The position numbers and the translations under genes were made by a program. Shown here in pieces: positions 1-9,610 of a stretch of 64,000 nt of DNA; position 1 is the first letter of the stretch, and each line of letters starts with the position of its first letter. The DNA is from Dolomedes plantarius. Lineage: Eukaryota; Arthropoda; Arachnida; Araneae; Dolomedidae. Below the pieces are notes generated by a model, which was not told the DNA's origin, made no database searches, and worked only from the letters and a program-made list of their open reading frames with translations. The stretch is taken from contig OU015499.1 of the NCBI GenBank assembly GCA_907164885.2, positions 163,703,629 through 163,767,628 of the forward strand, given 5' to 3'.

Positions 1-1440
1 TCCACACAATTAAAATATCGTCTACATAAATTGTTATAAAGTTAATTTCTAAATTTGCTTCAAAAATATACACACGAATCTGAACTGGTATTCTTTACAT
101 CCAAAACCTGTTAGAATTTCATCAATTTCTAAAAACCAAATTTGACCTGATTGTTTTAGACCACATAATTATTTCTTTAGTTTACAAACTTTATTTCCAC
201 TTTGAAAGTCATTAAACATCTTTTCTGGTGCTTTAAATATTTTACCGTTTTTATTTTCGTTTCACATAGTACATAAAAGTACAACGTTAAACAATTTGGG
301 GAATTCCATAAAAAAAGTTCTCTTGGAGTGTTTCATTTAAATAAGCTGTACGAGTAGTTATATCAAAATGATTAATGGGTACATTTAATATAGTTGGTAA
401 GGCTGCTAGTAATGTTATAGAGCTGTGGCGAGAAACAGGAGCAAATGGTTCGCCAAAGTCTACACCTGGCTCTTGCGAGAAACCTTGAGCGACAAGGCGT
501 GAATTCCGACGCTGAATGCTTCATCTGAAATATACGTATTTATTTCTTAACACAAACCTACTACCTATCACATTTATATTTTTTGGCCTTTCGACTAGTT
601 GGAAAGTATCATTTTTCCAAATACATTGCATTTCGTTAGCTAGGGCGAGTTTCCATTCTTTTGATTCGGGTTTACTTAGTGCTACGTTAATTGGAATTTC
701 TGCAATTTGACCCGATTTTTTGTGTCATCACTTTGGTCAGAATAAAAATTTTACTCTTTCTTGGGTCGACCTTCATGTCCTGTGTGAACGATGACTGGGC
801 GCCTGCGTGCTCCCCTAGGTAGAATTCTTTCTGCTAACAGTTTTTTTATTTCCATCGTTTTTCTTAATTATGGCACAATTCTTTTTAAATGTCAAGGACA
901 AATCTTTGTTTCAAATCTTGGCAATCGAAAGTAAATTGGTTCTCAAGTCTAGAAGGAGAGAAGATACATCTTGAATGTTAGCGTCTATGATTTTATTTTC
1001 CAATTTGGATTTCAAGTTTACTTTTTCTTAGCAGTAATTCTTGTTGTCGTATTATTTGCTAGTTTGATAATTTTCTCACCTGTATTCCATACGTTTACAA
1101 ATTTTTTTTTTTACTGCGACTAAGATCAGAAGAGCAAACAGAGTCTCAACACCATTTTGTATTCTCTGTCGTTAAATTACCACATCCGTTGGCAAACTTA
1201 TCTTCAGCTAGAAAACCAGTCTTCTGTTCTTGTTTTGGTTTCGACCCTAGTTATGCTAGTTATCACTCACGCAATTTATATTTGTAAATTTTCTCCGGGT
1301 TGTAAAAAAAATATTCCAAATGTGGGGTGTGACTTCAGACTCAACCAGTCACATACTGATTTCATACAGCTCGGTGATTTAGTAAATAAGGAGAATTTCC
1401 CAGCCTTAAAAGAAAAAATAAATTTATATACAGATCAGAA
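1..1440 (-). pseudogene. Copia (Ty1) pol relic, unit A
   Basis: Read on the minus strand this is a Ty1/copia polyprotein broken by many stops and frameshifts. From high to low coordinates I see: a protease-like start where the usual LDSGAT site reads DSVC at about 1135-1146; a pre-integrase stretch ending TNLLSIAKI (about 900-1000); an SKEWKLALA-like connection segment (about 640-665); and reverse transcriptase with the motifs SRHSSITLLAAL and AYLNETLQE (about 330-470). The integrase core expected between the pre-integrase and connection segments is missing. The RNase H part lies outside the window. It cannot encode a working element. Confidence 0.85.
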
Positions 1441-2417
1441 GAAAAATAATTAAATTACACTCCTCCAAATTAAAATTTTGGTTGAAGCACGGTACTCATA
1501 CCGATGCGCGATGTGGGGCAATAATAATTTCTCTGCGGTAACCGTACTCGCTCACTTCATGACGTGCGGAACGGTGTTTGCTTATAAACGGGATTTTTTC
1601 GTACTGAAATGTCGTCTTTACCGCTCCGTAATAAATGATTAATAAATTGATAACTATTGTTTTAACGCTTTATTTGTACATTTCAAAGATATTTGCCTAT
1701 TGTAAAACTTAATTTTCCGAATAAAAAAAGCTTATAAGAGTGAGTGTTGGGGGATTTTTGCTAATTAAAGTGCAATATAATTTAAGATATTTTTGAAAAA
1801 AAAGCTATTTCTTGATATTTCTGTATCAAAAAAATATTGGGTTAATCGGAAGGTGTTGAGGCTGCCGCCAACTTGGCGATTGTTTACTTCCTGTTATGAT
1901 GTACTCTCTTTTCTGGCTACCCCTACGATTCCGTGCGATTGCACCTTCGACGTTAACCCTCTTTACATCTAAACTCAGCATCAGTTTTGATCTCGCTCCC
2001 ATCTGTTGACGGTAATTTTAGTAAGATATAGACACCTTTTCTTCATATTTATAATCAAACTTTCAATGGAGTACGATTTTTTTTCAAAAGTAAAGAAAAG
2101 AATTTTGTCTATAAAATGTTAAAGTATTTTTTTAAAGTGGAATAAGTACATTCCTAAAAATTATAATTAAAACAAATTGCTTATTGCAATTATTATGGAT
2201 TATTACGACTTCAATGCACACTACGCTTTAGCAGATATTACTTCGCTAGTGCTAGTGTATTAAAAAGAACATCATTAACAAGATAACGGTATTATTGTTT
2301 TGATGAAATGATAAAAAGTAATTTCACTGATTTTGTTTCGTTTTCTTTCGCAAGTTTGACTCTTTGGTTTGTGTTTCTTATACTAATAGATTGCTGCGTG
2401 AGTGTTATTTAAATATA
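1441..2417. other. AT-rich spacer, unit A
   Basis: I see no gene here. The stretch holds AT-rich sequence with two GC-richer patches (about 1490-1600 and 1850-2030) that recur in B and C. Against unit B it lacks an 18-bp segment near 1540 and about 340 bp near 2010, the latter joined at a GTTGAC/GTTAAC microhomology. Confidence 0.7.
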
Positions 2418-2572
2418 CAGTGGTACCTCGACTTACGAGTTTTTCGAGATACGAGCATTCTCTTCGCAGATTTTTTGCTTTGGGTTACGAGCAAGCTTCA
2501 GATACCCCACGCTAGTTTGCGCAGCGAACGCCATGTTACGTGCTCATCAAATGAGAACACGAGAAGCATATA

Positions 2573-3791
2573 CACAGTCCAGTCACATTACTGTGACCAC
2601 CTGTCAAAATCCATAATAACCACCTATCGCAGAGCGGACCGCTGCGAGACGTGCAGGAAGAGAGTCCATTAGGTTCCTGAAGGTGTTCACTGGGATGTTG
2701 AGCCATGCCGACTCCAGTTCCGCGGATAACTGCGATAAGTTACGCGGGTGAAGATCCATGGTGCGAACAACCCGATCGAGGTGGTCCCACAGATTCTCGA
2801 TTGGGTTCAAGTCCGGGGAATTTGCTGGCCAAGGGAGTACGGTAAACTCATCCTGGTGCTGTTCGAACCACGCGCGTACACTGCGAGCTTTATGACACGT
2901 CGCATTGTCCTGCTGGTAGATGCCATTATCCTGAGGAAAAACAATTCGCATGTAGAGGAGAACATGGTCCGCAAGGATAGATCCATACTTGCGTTCATCC
3001 ATCGTGCCTTCCACAATGATAAGTGAACCCAGAGAATACCACGAAAACATTCCCCAGACCACAATGCCCCCTCCTCCAGCTTGGACACTTCCGGCAATTT
3101 TTGCAGGGTGTTTGCTTTCAGGCGTGTCACGCCGTATACGCGAACGTGCATCTGTCCGATGGAGAATAAAACGGGATTCATCGGAAAAAGACACATGTCT
3201 CCACTCAGTGGAAGTTCAGTTGCGGTACTGGCGTGCAAATTCCAGCCTTCGTCGCCGATGAACAGCAGTCAGCATAGGTGCATTAACCAGGCGTCTGCTG
3301 GGGAGGCCCATGCGCAGCAACGTTCGCTGAACCGTCGTTGTGGAGACACAGTGGGTAGCCCCTAGGTTCATCTGGACGGTCAGGTGCTCAACGGTTGCAC
3401 GTCTATTCGCCCGAACGCATCTCCGCAGCCGTCGTTCAACTCTGCCATCTATGGCCCGTGGTGCACCACATTTGCCACGTCGCTGATTTTGGATAGTGCC
3501 ATTTTGCCATGCACGGTATACTTTTACCACGGCGGCCCGTTAACAGTTTACAAAATTAGCCGTGTCGGAAATTCTTCCACTCTTGGTCAGAAATCCAATG
3601 ATCATGCCCTTTTGGACGTTAGATAAATCGCTCCGTTTCTGAATGACTGATAGAACTGAAATGTTTTCCGAATGCCTACAACACACATTATATATCCACC
3701 AAATTTGCTGATGACACGTGCCTTCTGCGATTGGTTATTTAACGTCGATGTCAAACGTAAGCAGTGGTCACATTAATATGACTGGACTGTG
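2573..3791 (-). mobile_element. Tc1-like DNA transposon, unit A
   Basis: A 1219-bp element inserted in the Tigger element. The 28-bp terminal inverted repeats begin CACAGTCCAGTCACATTA on the left and differ from the right end at two or three positions. TA lies immediately outside both ends, the Tc1/mariner target duplication. Nearly all of the interior is one transposase gene on the minus strand, now broken. The base composition (GC near half) stands out against the AT-rich host. Unit C has the empty site near 56365. Confidence 0.92.
2604..3644 (-). pseudogene. Tc1-family transposase, broken, unit A
   Basis: Read from about 3644 down to the stop at 2604 this is one frame of 347 codons, the usual Tc1 transposase length (about 340). 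It is interrupted by TAA at 3540-3542 and TGA at 3216-3218, and the start is ATT where unit B keeps ATG. The N-terminal part has the paired helix-turn-helix region (the REKxYRAW-like and STTTVQRTL stretches). The catalytic part has the first Asp in FSDESRF, the second in QQDNATCHKA and the Glu in NPIENLWDHLD. The second Asp and the Glu are separated by 36 residues (DD36E). Both stops also occur in unit B, so the gene was dead before the unit duplicated. Confidence 0.92.
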
Positions 3792-3947
3792 TAATATTTA
3801 CAACATTTATGTACAGTTATTATACAATTGTATACATATTATTCTTAAGACTACTATCCAGTCTTAAACCGAGAAATTAACACTCAACAATTATCACCCG
3901 GGAAGCTTGCTCTGTCCCCACTTGAGTAGCCCTCCGAAACAGAACAG

Positions 3948-4285
3948 AGCCAGGTGATGGCCGAATGGCTAAGGTGCTGGCATTCGGTTCAGATCCTGTG
4001 AGTTCGAGTCCCACTGTTGGTATGGATATTTGTACCCGTTCGGAATCGGCTTTAAACTGTAGGTCTCGGTGTAATTAGCCCTCGTGTAGCAAAAAGTTAA
4101 GCGATCCAAACAAAACCGAAACACGTCCAACCTCTGTCGCAGAGAGATAGCTTCAATTCCTCAATTCCCTCCCTCACGTTTGAACTCCCCATGGGGTCCA
4201 GGGGATGGGATAACCTTGGTCCTACGAACGCAAGCTCTCCCCTTTCTACGGATTCTGAGAAAGAGGAATCCGAACATTACAGCCA
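3948..4285 (+). repeat. tRNA-derived SINE inside Tigger, unit A
   Basis: The head has RNA polymerase III promoter boxes: box A-like TGGCCGAATGGCTAAGG at about 3960 and box B-like GAGTTCGAGTCCC at about 4002. The spacing is that of a long-variable-arm tRNA such as Ser or Leu. A non-tRNA body of about 270 bp follows. The 5' edge is set by the tRNA-like start. The 3' edge is a guess because no clear tail repeat is visible. Confidence 0.65.
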
Positions 4286-4408
4286 CATTGAATGACGCAG
4301 CAATCGCCGAGCTTCCGTGCCTCATTCGTTCGCTTGAGGAGGCTAGATCGTAAAAAAAGCATCAATTTTGTGTTTGCAGTTATTTTGCTAAACTTCATTT
4401 TTCAAACC

Positions 4409-4513
4409 ATGGGTCCGAAGAAAGTGAGTGCGAAGGACAGTGCTGAGAAGAAGCGGATGACGTGCATTGAGTTGAAAAAAGAAATTATCAAAATACATGA
4501 AGGTGCGGTGTAA
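4409..4513 (+). pseudogene. Tigger/pogo transposase N-terminal fragment, unit A
   Basis: A 34-codon frame beginning MGPKKVSAKDSAEKKRMT and ending in EIIKIHEGAV before a stop. It resembles the basic start of pogo/Tigger transposases that leads into the first helix-turn-helix (the LEEKLEIIK-like region). Everything after this first helix is missing: the stop lies just before the MITE, and no DNA-binding remainder or DDE domain follows. The near-identical copies in B and C show the truncation predates the duplication. Confidence 0.6.
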
Positions 4514-4521
4514 GCTTAAAG

Positions 4522-4864
4522 CAGTGGTTCCCAACCCGTAGAAGTCTGCGGACCACTAAGTCAGAAATTGAACCATGAGCGGACGGCCGAACCCCACCGA
4601 CTTGAGGGAGTGGGGAACCTTCCGGAGGGTATGGGAGTATAGAATATCCCTCAGGCAAAAGGGACACGGGATTAACGTATTCACATTCTAATATTAAAAT
4701 AATTATGTTAAACTTTTAAGAAATTTTAATTCAACACCAGATAGACCTCGGATGTATTCTTCTCATCTAGTTCAATGAACATTACTTTCAAAATCTCCAT
4801 TTATTTGGCAACTTTTCTATATGTGGTTCGGACCACTCCCGAGGCTACCGGTTCGGAACCACTG
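4522..4864. mobile_element. hAT-type MITE, unit A
   Basis: A 343-bp non-coding insert with terminal inverted repeats starting CAGTGGTTCCCAACC and ending GGTTCGGAACCACTG. It is bordered by 8-bp direct repeats GCTTAAAG (4514-4521) and GCTTAGAG (4865-4872). CAGTGGTT-type ends and an 8-bp target duplication are the hallmarks of hAT elements. A frame of 108 codons on the minus strand overlaps its right end but looks accidental. Confidence 0.8.
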
Positions 4865-5472
4865 GCTTAGAGGCTCTGGGATTTTCTGAATGATATACGA
4901 GCCCCGGCTTAATATTGCAGTCACTGCTTGCGTTGGAGCACAGTGCGAGGGTTAGCCTATCCTCCATGGGTTTGTAGCCTGGAATCCGATTATCCTCTAC
5001 CGTAAGGTAAATGCTGTACATTACAATTAATAAAACAAGTTTATTGCAGTGCATTCTATTGTAATGCGATTTTATACAATGTTCGTCAATCATAAGCACA
5101 TTTATCTTATTTAAAAACATGTAACAAAAAATTACGGTGATTGGGGGAAGCCCGGAACGAATTAATGGCATTTCCCTTCATTTCAATAGGGAAAATTGAT
5201 TCGAGGTACGAGTAATTCGAGTTACGAGCTCCGTCACGTAACGAATTAAACTCGTAAGTCGAGGTACCACTGGAATTCTTATTAAAGCAGAAAATCAAAG
5301 TTTTAGATCAATAATATTTCATACAGTTGTTACAATGAGTTCACATACCTATAAAAAATCGATAATATGTCAATTTGGTCTCATAGTGATGTTGGTTAGT
5401 AAAAGTAATTAATTTTTTTCGGAAACATTGGAGTTTTTTTATTACAGAAATAAGACCCATGACTATTAGAAA

Positions 5473-6569
5473 ATGAAGAATTTATGAATCGGATGAGGAA
5501 AGCAGTTTGAGCAATATTAACTCAAGATTGCTACAGACTAAGAAGATTAGAATTTTGGAATTAACTGATTCAACGACTGACGAAGACGACGTTACTAATT
5601 TTCGATCACATTATGAAAATAATGATCAGAAGATTGGGAAATGCAAAAGAGATAAAGGCGAAATATATTATAAAAAAATTGGAAATATTATTCCTGGAAA
5701 GAAATTCGAAAATAAGGATTGCAAATGTGTGAAAGTGTGCAAGAATCGTATTACAGAGAGACATCGAATATCCTTTTTCAGTTTTTTGGGGGGAAATGGG
5801 GGATTTTAAGAAACAAAATACATTCTTGTGTGCATCTACTCAGCGTACGCCAGTAAAAAGAAGACGAGGTAGAAATTTTAAGGGATCAGCCAGAGACTGT
5901 AGTACTTTTTAGATATTGAAAGGAAAGCGTGGCATTATGTAAAAATTACTTTATTGGAACATTTGATATATCTATAGGCAGACTACATAGGGCTCTCAAA
6001 GCAAAGGTAATAGGAAAAGACTTACTCGGAAAAATCAAAGGATCTTGCAGAAAGAGTGATGAGGAACTGGTGGATGACGTAGAAGATCACATAAAAAATT
6101 TTCCACACTATGAAAGCCATTACACGCCTTCTAATAATCCAAACAGAAAATACCTGAGTTCTGATTTCAACTTAAGGAAAATGTACAACTTGTCGAAAAG
6201 TGTGAAGAGAATAATACAATTTTTCAGCAAACGAATATATAGGAAAAATTTTAAGAATAATTTTAATTTAAATTTTCATCACCCAAATAAAGATACGTGT
6301 CAAAAATGCGATTTGCTAAATATGAAAATTCAAGCTACCTTAATGAAAACAGCAGCATTTTAGAAGAACATATCATACATTTAAGTAATGCAGAACTTGC
6401 TAGAAAAACTTTAAAAGAAGATCAAAACTTAGCATCAATGAACCCAGATAAATATTTAACATTTTCGTTTGAGCTACGAAATGTCCTTCCATATCCCAAA
6501 CAAAGTAATTTACATTTTACACTTGTTTATTTATATCGTCTTTTTAATATCACTAAAATTAATTCTTAA
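5473..6569 (+). pseudogene. ESHY-family transposon-like gene, 3'-truncated, unit A
   Basis: A broken gene of a repetitive arthropod protein family that I recognise by motifs but cannot name. The order is: an acidic and basic N-terminus (SNINSRLLQTKK, DSTTDEDDV); a Cys cluster (GNIIPGKKF, DCKCVKVC); an ALCKNYFIGTFDIS block with GRLHRALK; HIKNFPHYESHY, RKYLSSDFNLRKMY; FNLNFHHPNKDTCQKCD; and FSFELRNVLPYPK. In related proteins a further C-terminal half follows the last motif; here the frame ends soon after, at 6569. The start codon reads into a stop a few codons on, and several frameshifts separate the blocks. AAATATCTCGAT-containing 3' sequence follows. Confidence 0.65.
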
Positions 6570-9167
6570 TAATCTTGGATTTTCGTGGATTTAGATGTAT
6601 TCAGTTTAATTTTAATTTGTTACATTAAAAAATCCATTTCAGTGAAGCTAATGTATATAAAAACATGGACTTAAATTTCCACTTGTTTTTATTTTTTATA
6701 CTATGTTATTTTTGAAAGTGTTATAGGTACATTTGGAGCTAAAAAAAATCGTTTATTTTTTTAAATAATTTTAATAATAATTATTTCATAATAAAATGTA
6801 AATAGTGTTAAAAACATCACTCGAATTGATTAACCTTTGCCATTATTTTTAAATTCATTCAAATGCAAACCTTTAAATATCTCGATCATGAAAAAATGGA
6901 CTTTTACCACTTCCAAAAATAACAGCTTATATGTAAGGCTCTTTACTAAAGTTCAAATTTTGTAAAAAAATTGCTTTTGAATTTTTGTAATTTTCAAAAA
7001 CATTGCAAAGAATTTTTTATATATCCTGATATTGACACATCTTTGTCATTTGTCATTAGTTTTAAAATTTCCTCTATTTTGCAGGATGGATATTCAATGT
7101 TTACGAAAGCTTCTAAATTAAAATTTATTCTTATAAATGGTCATTTATGAACATCTATGACTAAAGGGATATGCTAGAAATTTATGACTTTTTTTACGAT
7201 TGTGTGATAAGAACTGCAAATATTTTCCCAATTCTGCGTTGCATAGATCTACTCAGCGAACAATGTAAGCACTGAGGAGACTACTATATAATAAATGCAC
7301 TAGAAATAAATAGGCATGCCTATAAAAATGTACACTTGGAATACGAATGTGAATTGGGGACTTATATTATCTTTTAAATACTCTTCAAACTTGTTGATAG
7401 TATTAAAATTGTTTTGCTATAAATGTAGCAAACATAAGAATTAGAATTATAAAAATGAAATTTGACAAATTAAGAATAATTCGAATTACATTCTGATTAT
7501 CTTTAGTGACCTTTATACTAGCTATTAAAATAAATAAAACAATTGTGTGATTCAGAGAATACTATAAAACCATTTTGTTCTTACAGGATAAAGTAATCTC
7601 ATAACATTTTTCATTGTGTGTATCAAGTCAAATGATTTGAAGATATCCACTTAGACTGGAATTCTTTTGGTCAAAACTTTACAATACAGTTCTTTGCTAC
7701 AGGAAATGATATGAAGTTTCAGCTATACCTATTATAACACCTTTTAGTTAGAGAAAATCACACTTACCACTTCAATAACAATGAGAAAGAAAAGGAATTG
7801 TCATAAATAATTTTTCTCGATAGAACATGAAATATTTTATTCTGCAGTCAAAGTAACAGCACTTAGAGTAACAGGAAAAGTTTACTACCATATTCAAAAA
7901 ATACATATGCATAATACACAGATTAGTAATTCTCACACGAATTAAATCTTGATAAGTATAAGTAAATTGAAAACAAAATCTTTGGTTATACCCCTAACAA
8001 CACCCAAAAGTACGCCTATCTCTCAAAAATCTACATCTAATACTATCCAAAATACGTTATTAATATTTTGCAACAACATGGCCGCCATATTATATCTCGT
8101 AAACAAATGCACACAACTAGCCATTCAAACTCGGTTGCCACAAAATAACAAAATCTCACCAAAATCGCCAGACATGGCAGGGAGGTGCGTCTAACACATC
8201 TGTTCCCTTTTTACAAATTACTTCCTGTTAAAATAAGTTTTCACAATGGTTGAACAAAAGCCAATTATCTATAATGGTCGATCCACAATAGTTCTAAATT
8301 TAAATTCTTTAAATTGTAAATAAAATAATGTGTTGTGTTAATTAACTCAGATAACTTTGAAATGTACCTGTTTAGATGAAGTTACTTAGGAAAGTGCATG
8401 CAGTGAAGAATGGAATAAACAGAAAAAACAGCACAAAGTAAAATACACACATTTAAAGTTACTTCATAATTTTATGTATTTGATACACACATATATTATT
8501 TTGATAATTAAAATCGAAAAAAGAAAATATTTCTTTCCAGCTGATAAAAGAATGATAAGTATAGAACACTTAAAAACTTGGATATTATAACACATTAAGT
8601 GACTTTCTTTTTAAATTTTCATCACATACACAAATACATTTATAACATTTGATTATAGTAGGGAGAATCACACTGAACACGGCTTAATTAACACACACAG
8701 AGATGAGTCTTCCAGTAGCACATAATTGACTTCTATTCAGAAATTTTTTTCAAAGAAATTTCATAAAAGAACTTGTACAGAATGCATATTTCCCTCATGC
8801 AAAATGAAAAGTTACCACCTTAAATATTCATGTTCTGGGAGCATTTATGTTTTACATAAATGGTTTAAAACAATCCTTAAATGCATGTTTTAAATTTTAC
8901 CCATAAAAAAATATAATTGATTTCATGTATATTATATCACAGCATAATTATACTACTCATTTCAGGAGCTCTGAGCAAAATAGAGGACCAGAATTTTCAA
9001 AACTGTACTGTTGATACTCTAACTGCAATTACTTTCTATTCAATGAATATTCTTAACCCTTAGGAGGTGGGGGGAGGGTAGAAAACAGAAATACTAACAC
9101 AACAAATACCAATTTCACTAATATTGATCTGAAGAACTGAAACTGTATATATTTAAAAATTATCCCA
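6570..9167. other. Gene-poor AT-rich stretch, unit A
   Basis: I see no gene. Two oppositely oriented copies of a motif of about 38 bp lie at 6702-6739 and 6888-6930 (GTTATTTTTGAAAGTG against CACTTCCAAAAATAAC); they probably belong to the end of the ESHY-family element. A GC-richer block at 7990-8240 contains ATGGCCGCCATAT and TGGCAGGGAGGTGCG and recurs in B and C. Confidence 0.6.
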
Positions 9168-9610
9168 GACATGAACGGCAAGAATGTAGTTATAAATTTT
9201 ACCAATACAAAATATATATTCAGTATAAAGAATATGCAGGTAAGAGAGCAGATAATTTAAATCTAGTTCCAAAGTAACCCAAGTATAATTTTAACAATAA
9301 AATTTCTTTAAATATCATATCAAAACAGTCAGAAATATCAGTTAATGCAGATTTTGTAAATCTTGAAATGTTTCGATTAAGATTCCTTATTGACCCGGTT
9401 GCTCGCCAAGGGGATTTCGTGCCAATCCTTGTGGCGCGGCTTGGAAAATCCACCTCGACAAGATACGTCATAAGGGTTGCTGTAATAGTAAGCTAGCCAG
9501 TTCAGAAGGTCAAAATTCAGTTCACAGATATTTTTTCTTCTGTATATGCTGCTTGACCGAAATTGGATTACCTTTGTCTAACACGTGATTGGTGACTAAA
9601 CGATTTTCTA
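9168..9610. pseudogene. Ty3/gypsy fragments in opposite orientations, unit A
   Basis: On the plus strand, 9168-9300 resembles the end of a gypsy RNase H domain (FYQYKIYIQYKEYAGKRAD, compare the usual QEYxIxIxYKAGKxNxxAD). On the minus strand, 9610-9500 reads NRLVTNHVLDKGNPISVKQH, like the start of a gypsy reverse transcriptase (NHxIDTGxxxPIKQ). The two cannot belong to one unrearranged element. Both are short and interrupted. The matching frames in B and C support coding origin. Confidence 0.42.

Larger units (their letters stand above)
2418..5272. mobile_element. Internally deleted pogo/Tigger-like element with nested inserts, unit A
   Basis: The terminal inverted repeats begin CAGTGGTACCTCGACTTACG on the left and read as the inverted form at 5240-5272. 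The left end is flanked by TA. The right TA seen in B and C has mutated in A. These ends match the style of pogo/Tigger elements, and an N-terminal transposase fragment of that type survives at 4409-4513. A Tc1 element (2573-3791), a tRNA-type SINE (about 3948-4285) and a hAT-type MITE (4522-4864) sit inside. The catalytic DDE region is absent, so it is non-autonomous. Confidence 0.8.

Noticed and set aside
2748..3365. Plus-strand frames across the Tc1 element
   Set aside because: Shadows of the transposase gene, which is read on the minus strand with clear DDE motifs.
3955..4015. A functional tRNA gene
   Set aside because: The box A and box B motifs are present but no complete cloverleaf forms, and a long non-tRNA body follows. 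It is a SINE head.
4845..5298. Minus-strand frames at the right end of the Tigger element
   Set aside because: They run across the MITE boundary and terminal repeat and have no known motif. They are probably non-coding element sequence.
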